Source: Brenneria alni (lineage in GTDB: Bacteria; Pseudomonadota; Gammaproteobacteria; Enterobacterales; Enterobacteriaceae). Taken from it: a stretch of DNA of 64,000 bases. Both the position numbers and the translations under genes were made by a program. Shown here piece after piece: positions 22,301 through 31,105 of the stretch. The stretch is taken from NCBI RefSeq assembly GCF_003666245.1, contig NZ_MJLZ01000003.1:115869-179868 (forward strand), read 5' to 3'. The notes under the pieces are model-generated. The model was not told the DNA's origin. It saw nothing but the letters and a program-made list of their open reading frames with translations, and did not search any database. Numbering within the stretch: the first letter of the stretch is position 1; every line of letters begins with the position of its first letter.

Positions 22301-23784
22301 GAAAGTACGGCAAATGGGGTGTCGTCGCCCATCGAGCCAGTCGCTTCCTGACCGTTCTCGCCCAGCACGCGGATGATCTGGTCCAGTTCTTCACTGCTGT
22401 AACCAAACTGCTTCTGATAGGTTTCCAGCAACGCGTCGTCAAGTTCGCGGCTACCGACCTGATCGTCCGGCAGATCCTCAAACGGCACCAGACGTTGGAC
22501 GTTTTTCTCCATCCATTCTTTGTAAGGATGACGGCTTTTTAAATCGTCGTCGGTTTCGGCTGAATGCAGAATGCGTCCACGACGGGTATCGATAACCATC
22601 AGTTCGCCCGGGCCAACCCGGCCTTTCTCAACCACTTCATCCGGCTGATAATCCCAGATGCCCACTTCGGAGGCACAGGTAATCAGTTTATCTTTGGTGA
22701 TGACATAGCGTGCCGGACGCAAGCCGTTACGGTCCAGATTACAGGCGGCGTAGCGTCCGTCGGACATCACGATACCAGCCGGGCCATCCCACGGTTCCAT
22801 GTGCATAGAGTTAAAGTCAAAGAAGGCGCGCAACTCTGGATCCATATCCGGATTGTTCTGCCAGGCTGGCGGCACCAGCAGACGCATGGCGCGGATGATG
22901 TCCATCCCGCCGCTGAGGAACAGCTCCAGCATGTTATCCAGTGAGCTGGAGTCGGAGCCGGTTTCGTTGACGAACGGCGCGGCATCCTGTAAGTCCGGGA
23001 TCAGCGGGGTTTTGAATTTATAAGCACGGGCGCGTGCCCATTGGCGGTTACCGGCAATGGTGTTGATCTCACCGTTGTGCGCCAGATAGCGGAATGGTTG
23101 CGCCAGTGGCCAGCGCGGTACGGTGTTGGTCGAAAAACGCTGGTGGAACAGGCAGATCGCCGATTCCAGCCGCAGATCGGCCAGATCGAGATAAAAGCGC
23201 GGCAGATCCGCAGGCATACACAAGCCTTTATAGATCGTCACCAGATTGGAGAAACTGCAAACGTAGAACTCTTTATCTTCAATACGTTTTTCGATACGGC
23301 GGCGCGCCATGAACAAACGGCGCTCCATATCGCTCTGTAGCCAGCCGGCCGGGGCGTTGACAAAGATTTGCTCAATACGCGGCAAAGACGACAGTGCGAT
23401 TTCACCCAATACGTCAGGATTGGTCGGCACTTCGCGCCAGCCAAGCACGGAAAGCGTTTCGTTTTGCAGTTCTTCTTCCACAATCCGGCGGGTGGCGCGG
23501 GCCAGATCTTCATCCTGATTGAGAAACATCATGCCGACGGAATAATTTTTGGCTAACCGCCAGCCGCGCTCTTCCGCCACCAGACGGAAAAAACGATCGG
23601 GTTTTTGAAGCAATAAGCCACAGCCGTCGCCGGTCTTGCCGTCAGCAAGGATTGCGCCACGGTGTTGCATACGGGCAAGCGCATGAATCGCGGTACGCAC
23701 TACCTTGTGGCTCGGCTCACCTTCTATATGGGCGATTAATCCAAAACCACAGTTGTCTCTCTCTTGAGATGCATCGTACAACAT
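19324..23784 (-). CDS. gltB: GltB, glutamate synthase large subunit
   Basis: Catalyses transfer of the glutamine amide nitrogen to 2-oxoglutarate, giving two glutamates; central to ammonia assimilation when nitrogen is scarce. The 1486-aa precursor starts [16 protein letters not shown]. In relatives an 11-residue propeptide is removed to expose catalytic Cys12 of the class-II amidotransferase domain. A central domain, the FMN/3Fe-4S synthase domain ([40 protein letters not shown]) and a C-terminal beta-helix follow. The ATG at 23784, with GGGGAGG 9 nt upstream, is preferred over an in-frame start at 23820. In E. coli the operon is Lrp-activated. Confidence 0.97.
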   Translation of the reverse strand: [1486 protein letters not shown]

Positions 23785-24434
23785 AATAGTGAACCTCCCC
23801 GGGCTCTGTGTGACTCTCACAACCTACTGCGAGAAAGCACCTTGGCGTTGAGCTGCGTATACCTGCCGCTCTCTTCTTCGGCCTCTCGTGACGGTCTCAC
23901 AAGTGGTAAATGACTTGTTTTTAGAGGGAGTCTTCTTTACTGCATAAATATGACGAGTCGAGGACTCATCAGGAAAGCTTCCAGCGGATCCCCAAATTAG
24001 CGAGAAAGCCTGTTCAGGTCAAATACCAGTGCAAACAGTGTTAGTAAGGGATAATTTTTAGTTATACCTATGAATGTTAATGATTTTTTTAGATAAAATA
24101 CGTTACTGCCGCATTATTGGTTATGTTGGAACTGTGAGCTGTATCACTATGCATATATCATAATATCTCTGCTACATGCTGCAATATTTGTGCCTTTTGG
24201 AATTTTATACTGCTTTTGTTATTTTTTTTGATTTATGCCACTGTTTTTCATTTGTTCGTCATCTTTTAATGTCAAGTAGGCGGATAAGAAAAATTAATTA
24301 GCGGGAATGTGACTTTATTTGCACTAAAAGCGAATAATAATTCATTTTAACTGAAGATAGGGGATTGATCGGCGTCATCACGGCACAGAGACTGACAGAG
24401 TAGGCTGCTCTTCCTCAAGAGGGCTGGTAAGAAT
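23785..24434. other. Divergent gltB / yhcC intergenic region (650 bp)
   Basis: No gene-like frame is present. The gltB-proximal third is mixed in composition. About 24050-24360 is strikingly A/T-rich, with runs such as GATTTTTTTAGATAAAATA and TTATTTTTTTTGATTTATG. In relatives this region carries the gltBD promoter with several Lrp sites, and the A/T-rich block fits Lrp/H-NS-type binding. I could not assign individual boxes. Confidence 0.6.
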
Positions 24435-25364
24435 ATGCAATTACAAAAATTAATCAATATGTTTGGTGGAAATCTTCAACGCCGGTATGGGGAAAAGGTA
24501 CACAAACTCACGCTGCATGGTGGTTTTAGCTGCCCAAACCGGGACGGAACGCTGGGGCGGGGAGGCTGCACTTTCTGTAATGTTGCCTCGTTTGCTGATG
24601 AGCAGATGCAGCAGCGCAGTATTATTCAACAGTTGGCCGCGCAGGCCGGGAAGATAAACCGGGCAAACCGTTATCTGGCCTATTTTCAGGCCTATACCAG
24701 CACCTACGCCGAAGTTAAGGTGTTGGAAAATATGTATCAGGCGGCGCTGGCTCAGGCGGATATGGTTGGGCTGTGTGTCGGCACCCGACCGGATTGTGTG
24801 CCGGATGCGGTGCTGGATTTGCTGTCCGGTTATCATGAGCAGGGCTATGAGGTGTGGCTGGAGCTGGGCCTCCAGAGTGCGTGTGACAAAACGCTGCGCC
24901 GGATTAACCGCGGCCACGATTTCGCCTGTTACCAGCAGACGGTCCGGCGCGCCCGCGAACGTGGTCTGAAGGTCTGCTGTCACCTGATCGTTGGCCTGCC
25001 GGGCGAGGATGCGCAGTGTTGTTTATCCACGCTCGACCAGGTGATCGATACCGGCGTGGAAGGCATTAAGCTCCATCCGCTGCACATCGTGGAGGGCAGC
25101 ATTATGGCGAAAGCCTGGCGAGCTGGCAGATTACCCGCTCTGTCGCTGGAAGAGTATGTATCGACCGCCGGCGAGATGATTCGCCGCACGCCGCCGAAGA
25201 TTGTCTATCACCGCATTTCCGCCAGTGCCCGCCGCCCGACATTGCTGGCTCCGCTATGGTGTGAGAATCGCTGGACCGGCATGGTAGAGTTGGATCGTTA
25301 TCTACAGATTCATGGCGTTCAGGGGTCGGCATTGGGCACGCCTTATCTATACCGTGTTATTTAG
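24435..25364 (+). CDS. yhcC: YhcC, radical SAM protein (TIGR01212 family)
   Basis: A 309-aa radical SAM protein of unknown substrate. The cluster-binding region GFSCPNRDGTLGRGGCTFCN (about residues 31-50) holds three spaced Cys, with wider spacing than the classical CxxxCxxC. Later motifs are CVGTRPDCVPD, EVWLELGLQ and the family C-terminus SARRPTLLAPLWCENRWTG. In E. coli it likewise lies between gltB (divergent) and arcB. RBS support is only GGTAAGA before the ATG. Confidence 0.92.
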   Translation: MQLQKLINMFGGNLQRRYGEKVHKLTLHGGFSCPNRDGTLGRGGCTFCNVASFADEQMQQRSIIQQLAAQAGKINRANRYLAYFQAYTSTYAEVKVLENMYQAALAQADMVGLCVGTRPDCVPDAVLDLLSGYHEQGYEVWLELGLQSACDKTLRRINRGHDFACYQQTVRRARERGLKVCCHLIVGLPGEDAQCCLSTLDQVIDTGVEGIKLHPLHIVEGSIMAKAWRAGRLPALSLEEYVSTAGEMIRRTPPKIVYHRISASARRPTLLAPLWCENRWTGMVELDRYLQIHGVQGSALGTPYLYRVI

Positions 25365-25439
25365 CGTCTATCCCATCGGGGCTATTTTACTGGTCATTTT
25401 ACGATATGATCCGGTGGTTCGTGACCTAAGGAAACCGCT

Positions 25440-27803
25440 ATGAAGCAAATCCGCCTGTTAGCTCAGTATTATGTTGATTTAATGGTAAAACTGGGACTTG
25501 TCCGTTTTTCACTACTGCTGGCTTCGGTACTGGTGCTGCTGGCGATGGTCGTGCAGATGGCCGTCACCCTGCTGCTCAGAGGGGAAGTGGAAAATATTGA
25601 TGTCGTTCGTTCCATCTTTTTCGGCTTGTTGATTACCCCGTGGGCAGTTTATTTTCTTTCCGTGGTCGTGGAACAACTTGAAGAGTCGCGTCAGCGGCTG
25701 TCAAAGCTGGTGGCGAAACTGGAAGAGATGCGTCACCGGGATCTTGAGTTGAACCAGCAGCTCCAGGAAAACATTACCCAGCTTAATCAGGAAATTGCCG
25801 ACCGTATCAAATCAGAAGAAGCGCGTCTGCGGGTGGTGAGTAAGCTGAAAGAGGAAATGACCCGCCGTGAACAGGCGCAGATTGAGCTGGAGCAACAGTC
25901 AGCGTTGCTACGATCTTTTCTCGATGCCTCCCCTGATCTGGTTTATTACCGTAATGAAGAAAAAGAGTTTTCTGGTTGTAACCGTGCGATGGAATTGCTG
26001 GTGGGCAAAAGCCAGAAGCAACTCATCGGCCTGACGCCGCAGGACGTTTATCCGCCGGACATTGCTGATAAAGTGATGGAAACCGACGAGAAAGTGTTCC
26101 GCCATAACGTGTCGCTCACGTATGAACAGTGGCTGGTGTATCCCGATGGTCGCAAAGCCTGTTTTGAACTACGAAAAGTCCCATTTTACGATCGAATGGG
26201 CAAACGTCACGGGCTAATGGGTTTTGGCCGCGATATAACGGAGCGTAAGCGTTACCAGGACGCGTTAGAGAATGCCAGCAGGGAGAAGACCACTTTTATC
26301 TCAACGATCAGCCACGAGCTGCGTACGCCGCTTAATGGCATTGTCGGATTAAGCCGTATTTTGCTGGATACCCAGCTCGATGCAGAACAGCAGAAATATT
26401 TAAAAACGATTCATGTCAGTGCTATCACGCTGGGCAACATTTTCAATGACGTGATTGAAATGGACAAGCAGGAACGTCGGAAGGTGCAGTTGGATAACCA
26501 GCCGATAGATTTCACCGGATTTCTGATCGATCTGGAGAATTTGGGCGGGTTGCTGGCTCAACCTAAAGGACTGAAGCTGATTATGGAACCGCACCCGCCT
26601 TTGCCGCAGAAAATTATTACCGATGGCACTCGCCTGCGGCAGATCCTGTGGAACCTGCTCAGTAACGCCGTGAAATTCACTCCGCAAGGAAAAATTGTGG
26701 TGCGGGTGTGGCATGATCAAGGTGACCGCCTGCGCATTGAGGTCGAGGACTCCGGCATGGGGATCCCGGCGGATGAATTGGAAAAAATCTTTGCCATGTA
26801 CTATCAGGTGACGGATCAGCATGGCGGGAAGCCTGCGACCGGGACGGGTATCGGTCTGTCGGTTTCAAAACGTCTGGCCCAAAACATGGGGGGCGACATC
26901 CATGTTACGAGTCTTCAGGGGAAAGGTTCTTGCTTCACCCTGACTGTTACGGCGCCAGGTGTTGAAGAGGGCATCAGTAATCAGGATGCCGATGATGAAA
27001 TGCCGCTACCGGCGCTGCATGTGTTGCTGGTGGAGGACATTGAACTGAATGTGGTGGTGGCGCGCTCGGTGCTGGAAAAATTGGGCAGCAGTGTGGAAGT
27101 GGCAATGACCGGGCAGGACGCGCTGGATATGTTCGATCCCGATGAGTTTGATCTGGTTTTGCTGGATATTCAATTGCCGGATATGTCCGGGTTGGATGTA
27201 GCCCGCCGTATACGCAAACGTTATGCCAGCCGCAGCCTGCCGCCTCTGGTTGCGTTAACGGCCAACGTACTGAAAGATAAAAAAGAGTATCTGGATGCCG
27301 GTATGGATGACGTGCTGAGTAAACCGCTGTCAGTGCCTGCGCTGACCACCGTCATCCAACAATATTGGGATCATCAAATAGCATGTGCAGATGCACCTGT
27401 TACTGGCAAAAGTGGCGAAATGGTTAACCAGACACTGTTGGACATTGCAATGCTGGAACAGTATTTGGATCTGGTTGGACCAAAATTAATTTACCAAAGC
27501 CTGGATATGTTCGAGCAAATGATGCCGGGATATCTGGCTATTCTTGATTCCAACATGACGGCGCGCGACCAGAAAGGAATTACCGAAGAGGGGCACAAGA
27601 TTAAAGGCGCGGCGGGATCGGTTGGTCTTCGTCATCTGCAACAGGTTGCCCAACAGATACAGACGCCAACGTTACCGGCCTGGTGGGATAACGTACAGGA
27701 ATGGATTGATGAGCTTAAGCATGACTGGCGTCATGACGTTCAGGTTCTGCGGGATTGGGTTGCGGCGTTTGAGAAAAGCGAGTCACAGGGATGTGGGGAG
27801 TAA
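25440..27803 (+). CDS. arcB: ArcB, aerobic respiration control hybrid sensor kinase
   Basis: Inner-membrane tripartite sensor kinase that responds to quinone redox state and phosphorylates ArcA. The 787-aa protein has two membrane helices (about 22-47 and 57-77), a coiled coil/PAS region with redox Cys180 and Cys241, and the transmitter with His292 (FISTISHELRTPLNG). A receiver domain with Asp576 (VLLDIQLPDMSG) and a C-terminal HPt with His719 (EEGHKIKGAAGS) complete it. All phosphorelay and redox residues recalled from E. coli ArcB are present. It is transcribed after yhcC with a 75-nt gap. Confidence 0.97.
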   Translation: MKQIRLLAQYYVDLMVKLGLVRFSLLLASVLVLLAMVVQMAVTLLLRGEVENIDVVRSIFFGLLITPWAVYFLSVVVEQLEESRQRLSKLVAKLEEMRHRDLELNQQLQENITQLNQEIADRIKSEEARLRVVSKLKEEMTRREQAQIELEQQSALLRSFLDASPDLVYYRNEEKEFSGCNRAMELLVGKSQKQLIGLTPQDVYPPDIADKVMETDEKVFRHNVSLTYEQWLVYPDGRKACFELRKVPFYDRMGKRHGLMGFGRDITERKRYQDALENASREKTTFISTISHELRTPLNGIVGLSRILLDTQLDAEQQKYLKTIHVSAITLGNIFNDVIEMDKQERRKVQLDNQPIDFTGFLIDLENLGGLLAQPKGLKLIMEPHPPLPQKIITDGTRLRQILWNLLSNAVKFTPQGKIVVRVWHDQGDRLRIEVEDSGMGIPADELEKIFAMYYQVTDQHGGKPATGTGIGLSVSKRLAQNMGGDIHVTSLQGKGSCFTLTVTAPGVEEGISNQDADDEMPLPALHVLLVEDIELNVVVARSVLEKLGSSVEVAMTGQDALDMFDPDEFDLVLLDIQLPDMSGLDVARRIRKRYASRSLPPLVALTANVLKDKKEYLDAGMDDVLSKPLSVPALTTVIQQYWDHQIACADAPVTGKSGEMVNQTLLDIAMLEQYLDLVGPKLIYQSLDMFEQMMPGYLAILDSNMTARDQKGITEEGHKIKGAAGSVGLRHLQQVAQQIQTPTLPAWWDNVQEWIDELKHDWRHDVQVLRDWVAAFEKSESQGCGE

Positions 27804-28063
27804 AAAAAATTACCCCGACCGAAGCCGGGGTGCGCGAATTATTGCGCCAACACCAGGGAAAACGGGCACCTGCGTTTAGATATCAGGGTTCGTGAACTCG
27901 CAAGTGCGGATATTTAAATCTTAGCTAATTTACATCTTTATCAAGCAACAAAATAGCAAATGCAGAAACGTTAGTTACAAGAATCATTAAAATGTGTGAT
28001 GTAGATTAGTGTTTGTCAATTAAAAAATCAATTAGTTGATGTAATGAAATGAGGGAAAAGATC

Positions 28064-28717
28064 ATGAAAAGAGTCGGTATCGTCCTTAGCGGGTGTGGTG
28101 TTTATGATGGTTCAGAGATTCACGAAGCAGTATTGACGCTGCTTGCGCTTGATCGAGCAGGGGCCAAAGCGGTTTGCTTTGCGCCAGATAAGTTGCAATT
28201 ACAGGTAGTTAATCACCTGACGGGTGACGTAACCAATGAAAATCGCAACGTTTTAGTTGAATCCGCACGGATTGCCAGAGGGAAAATTCGGCCGCTTTCT
28301 GAAGCGGATGCGCAACAACTTGATGCGTTAATTGTACCCGGCGGTTTCGGTTCAGCTAAAAATTTAAGCGACTTCGCCACCCAGGGTTCGGCATGTCAGG
28401 TTGATGAATCTTTGAAATTACTCACACAGGAAATTTATAAGCAAAACAAACCAATTGGTTTTATTTGCATCAGCCCTGCCCTGTTGCCAACGTTATTGGG
28501 AGAGCCAGTCAGAATTACCATCGGTAATGATATTGATACTGCTGAAATTGTTGAAGAAATGGGTGGTATTCACGTGGTTTGCCCGGTTGATGATATCGTG
28601 GTGGATGCTGAACATAAAATTGTCACCACGCCCGCTTACATGCTAGCTAACTCGATTAGTGAAGCGGCAAAGGGAATTGATAAACTGGTGCAGCGCGTGT
28701 TGGATTTTATTGAATGA
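28064..28717 (+). CDS. elbB: ElbB, DJ-1/PfpI-family protein (glyoxalase-like)
   Basis: A 217-aa DJ-1/PfpI-superfamily protein; the E. coli homologue has reported glyoxalase activity and an older link to isoprenoid synthesis, so its role is not settled. It begins [21 protein letters not shown]. The nucleophile-elbow Cys is in [11 protein letters not shown] (about residue 138), and [17 protein letters not shown] is the conserved loop. The ATG at 28064 follows GAGG by 9 nt; an upstream in-frame ATG at 28049 lies within this ribosome-binding region. It overlaps mtgA by 4 nt (ATGA). Confidence 0.94.
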   Translation: MKRVGIVLSGCGVYDGSEIHEAVLTLLALDRAGAKAVCFAPDKLQLQVVNHLTGDVTNENRNVLVESARIARGKIRPLSEADAQQLDALIVPGGFGSAKNLSDFATQGSACQVDESLKLLTQEIYKQNKPIGFICISPALLPTLLGEPVRITIGNDIDTAEIVEEMGGIHVVCPVDDIVVDAEHKIVTTPAYMLANSISEAAKGIDKLVQRVLDFIE

Positions 28718-29445
28718 GATTGAGCCGCCGCAACGGTCTGCTGATGCGTTTTAAACGCCTGGTTATTCGGTGCCTGCTGGTGGTAGTGGGATTCTGGCTG
28801 GCAGGCATACTGCTGTTTTCTTTTCTGCCTGTTCCATTTTCCGCCGTGATGGTTGACCGTCAGATCAGCGCGTGGCTGCGCGGCGATTTTGCATATGTTG
28901 CGTATTCGGACTGGGTTTCTATGGATGAGATAGCTCCGGCGATGGCGCTGGCGGTGATCGCCGCCGAAGATCAGAAATTCCCTCAGCACTGGGGTTTTGA
29001 TATTGACGCCATTAACTCAGCGCTGAAACATAACGAACGTAATACGCAGCGGGTCCGAGGAGCCTCTACGCTCTCTCAGCAAACGGTGAAAAATTTGTTC
29101 TTGTGGGATGGTCGTAGCTGGCTGCGAAAAGGTCTCGAAGCCGGGATAACCGCAGGCGTTGAACTGGTATGGACTAAACGGCGGATCCTGACGGTATATC
29201 TCAATATCGCTGAGTTCGGTCCCGGTATTTTTGGCGTAGAGGCAGCCGCAAGGCGCTATTTCAACAAGCCTGCCGGCAGGCTTACCGCAAGCGAAGCGGC
29301 TTTGCTGGCGGCGGTGTTGCCAAACCCTATCCGTTTTCGCGTGAGTGCGCCGTCCGGGTATGTGATCCAACGCCAGCAATGGATTTTACGCCAGATGCGC
29401 CAGATAGGCGGCGAAGCCTTTTTGCGTTCAAATGGATTAAACTGA
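28714..29445 (+). CDS. mtgA: MtgA, monofunctional peptidoglycan glycosyltransferase
   Basis: GT51-family enzyme that polymerises lipid II into glycan strands at the periplasmic face, without a transpeptidase domain. The 243-aa product has an N-terminal membrane helix (about 14-35) and the conserved motifs [14 protein letters not shown] (catalytic Glu), [32 protein letters not shown] and ARRYFNKPA. Its ATG overlaps the elbB stop, so the two are translationally coupled. Confidence 0.96.
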   Translation: MRLSRRNGLLMRFKRLVIRCLLVVVGFWLAGILLFSFLPVPFSAVMVDRQISAWLRGDFAYVAYSDWVSMDEIAPAMALAVIAAEDQKFPQHWGFDIDAINSALKHNERNTQRVRGASTLSQQTVKNLFLWDGRSWLRKGLEAGITAGVELVWTKRRILTVYLNIAEFGPGIFGVEAAARRYFNKPAGRLTASEAALLAAVLPNPIRFRVSAPSGYVIQRQQWILRQMRQIGGEAFLRSNGLN

Positions 29446-29496
29446 ACGAATAATCACGCAGCCAATTATTATCAAAGCATAAGTTATTAGGATGAA

Positions 29497-29514
29497 CCCT
29501 CGCGAAAGCGAGGG
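29497..29514. terminator. GNRA-capped hairpin in the convergent mtgA/dolP gap
   Basis: CCCTCGC-GAAA-GCGAGGG is a perfect 7-bp stem with a GAAA tetraloop, between convergent mtgA and dolP. Neither strand has a strong U-tract, so it is a probable bidirectional transcript end or RNA stabiliser rather than a textbook terminator. Confidence 0.55.
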
Positions 29515-29530
29515 CGGTTGTGGTCAGGCC

Positions 29531-30106
29531 TTATTGCAGATAGGTAAAAGCAGTGGTGACGTGCTTCACTCCGCTGACCTTACTGGCAAGTTCAGCGGCT
29601 GACGCTCCTTCACGCTGGGTAACCAGACCTAACAGGAAGACTTCACCATTTTCAGTGGTGACTTTCACGTTTGAAGATTTAACCGTGTCGCTCGCCAGGA
29701 TCTGCGAACGAACTTTGGTTGTGATCCAGGTATCCATTGACGCAGTTCCCAGTGAAACTGGTGTACCCTGGCGTATTTCATTATAGACTTCGGCTGCGCC
29801 TTCCACGCCAAGTGCAATTTGCTTTGCTCGGTTTGCGAGTTCTGTATTGGGCGCTTGCCCCGTCAGCAAGACTTTGCCCTGATAGGCGGTAGCAACAATG
29901 CGGGCGTCTTTTTTCAATTGCGCATCTTTACTGATTGCATTGGTCACGCGTATTTCCAGCGTGCCGTCGTCAACCTGTGTTCCCACCGTGCGGGGATCGG
30001 TGGCGCTTTTGGTGGCAACCGCGGCACTTCCGACAACTACCGCGCCAACGCAACCTTGTAGTAAGAGGGCGATAGACAGCACGGCAAATGCAGAACTTAT
30101 CCTCAT
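29531..30106 (-). CDS. dolP: DolP (YraP), outer-membrane lipoprotein with two BON domains
   Basis: Lipoprotein that supports outer-membrane integrity at division sites and BAM function. The 191-aa product has a lipobox with lipidated Cys19 (LLQGC) and two BON domains (about 47-113 and 125-190; EIRVTNAISKD, then ITTKVRSQILASD). The ATG at 30106, with GGAG upstream, gives the E. coli length; the frame open to 30151 has a non-conserved N-terminus. It follows diaA by 10 nt. Confidence 0.95.
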   Translation of the reverse strand: MRISSAFAVLSIALLLQGCVGAVVVGSAAVATKSATDPRTVGTQVDDGTLEIRVTNAISKDAQLKKDARIVATAYQGKVLLTGQAPNTELANRAKQIALGVEGAAEVYNEIRQGTPVSLGTASMDTWITTKVRSQILASDTVKSSNVKVTTENGEVFLLGLVTQREGASAAELASKVSGVKHVTTAFTYLQ

Positions 30107-30116
30107 GTAGTGCTCC

Positions 30117-30707
30117 TTAATCGTTCTGGTGTGGAAAAAGTGAATTATCAATTAAATCGCACAGGCAGTTAACCGTCAGCATGTGCATTTCCTGAATACG
30201 GGCGCAACGGTGTGAAGGAATGCGGATTTCCACATCCTGTGGACCAAGCAACCCGGCCAATTCGCCGCCATCGTAACCGGTCAGGGCGATAATTGTCATG
30301 TCTCTGGTTACTGCCGCTTCCACTGCTTTTACAATGTCACGGCTATTTCCGCGGGTAGATATTGCCAGTAATACGTCGCCGGTTTGTCCCAGCGCACGAA
30401 CTTGTTTGGCGTAGATTTCTTCGTGCAGTCGATCGTTGGCGATCGCAGTTAAGACCACATTATCAGCATTAAGTGCAATTGCCGGTAAGCTAGGGCGTTC
30501 AGCTTCAAAACGATTGATCATGCTGGCAGCAAAATGCTGGGAGTTGGCAGCCGACGTTCCATTACCGCAGCACAGAATTTTATTGCCGTTCAGCAGACAC
30601 TGCACCAGTGCCATTGCGGCACGTGAGATTGCATCTGGTAAGGCTTCCGCAGCAGCAATCTGCGTTTGAATACTCTCAGTAAAACAAACTTTTATTCTAT
30701 CCAGCAC
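30117..30707 (-). CDS. diaA: DiaA, DnaA initiator-associating protein
   Basis: SIS-domain protein that binds DnaA and promotes oriC initiation complexes. The 196-aa product is nearly identical to E. coli DiaA. Conserved segments are [20 protein letters not shown] at the start, [40 protein letters not shown] and the C-terminal [16 protein letters not shown]. It lies between yraN and dolP, the usual enterobacterial order, and is likely co-transcribed with lpoA-yraN-dolP. Confidence 0.96.
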   Translation of the reverse strand: MLDRIKVCFTESIQTQIAAAEALPDAISRAAMALVQCLLNGNKILCCGNGTSAANSQHFAASMINRFEAERPSLPAIALNADNVVLTAIANDRLHEEIYAKQVRALGQTGDVLLAISTRGNSRDIVKAVEAAVTRDMTIIALTGYDGGELAGLLGPQDVEIRIPSHRCARIQEMHMLTVNCLCDLIDNSLFPHQND

Positions 30708-30748
30708 GTTGAGTTAACCTACTTTAATTAAAGTCCATGAAAAACGAG

Positions 30749-31105
30749 TCATCTCTGCGCGTTAAAGGCGTTAGGGATCCAGGCAAACTGGTTTCCCGTA
30801 ATGGCCAGCACGTCGAAACGGCAGTCAACCGTATCAAAACTGGCTCCCCGTTGCGCCAGCCAGACGGCGGCGGCATGGAGCAACCGCTGTTGTTTCTGTC
30901 GGGTAATACTGGCAGCCGCACCGCCAAAGTCGGCATTTCGCCGATAGCGGACTTCCACAAAGACCCAGGTTTGCCGATCGCGCATAACTAAATCCAGTTC
31001 CCCACCGCGCAACGTTACATTGGCTGCGGTGAAGGTCAAGCCAGCGCGTTCAAGATAGCGCCGGGCCTGCTGTTCGTAATCTGCGCCCGTTGTTCGCCGG
31101 TTCAG
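30749..31105 (-). CDS. yraN: YraN, UPF0102 nuclease-fold protein (probable non-AUG start)
   Basis: A ~118-aa UPF0102 protein with a restriction-endonuclease-like fold and no settled function. The motif [10 protein letters not shown] ... VFVEVRYRR is the putative PD-(D/E)xK core. Homology extends upstream of the first in-frame TTG (31039) through [18 protein letters not shown] to the lpoA stop codon. An in-frame stop lies further up, and I find no ATG, GTG or TTG in that extension. A CTG at 31103-31105, overlapping the lpoA TGA (CTGA), aligns with the Met of relatives and is the proposed start, with translational coupling to lpoA. Confidence 0.8.
   Translation of the reverse strand: MNRRTTGADYEQQARRYLERAGLTFTAANVTLRGGELDLVMRDRQTWVFVEVRYRRNADFGGAAASITRQKQQRLLHAAAVWLAQRGASFDTVDCRFDVLAITGNQFAWIPNAFNAQR

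Noticed and set aside
27804..27900. Coding-like tail VRELLRQHQGKRAPAFRYQ and a CCCCG/CGGGG hairpin after arcB
   Set aside because: Frame is only about 20 codons and the hairpin lacks a T-tract; neither could be supported as a gene or terminator.
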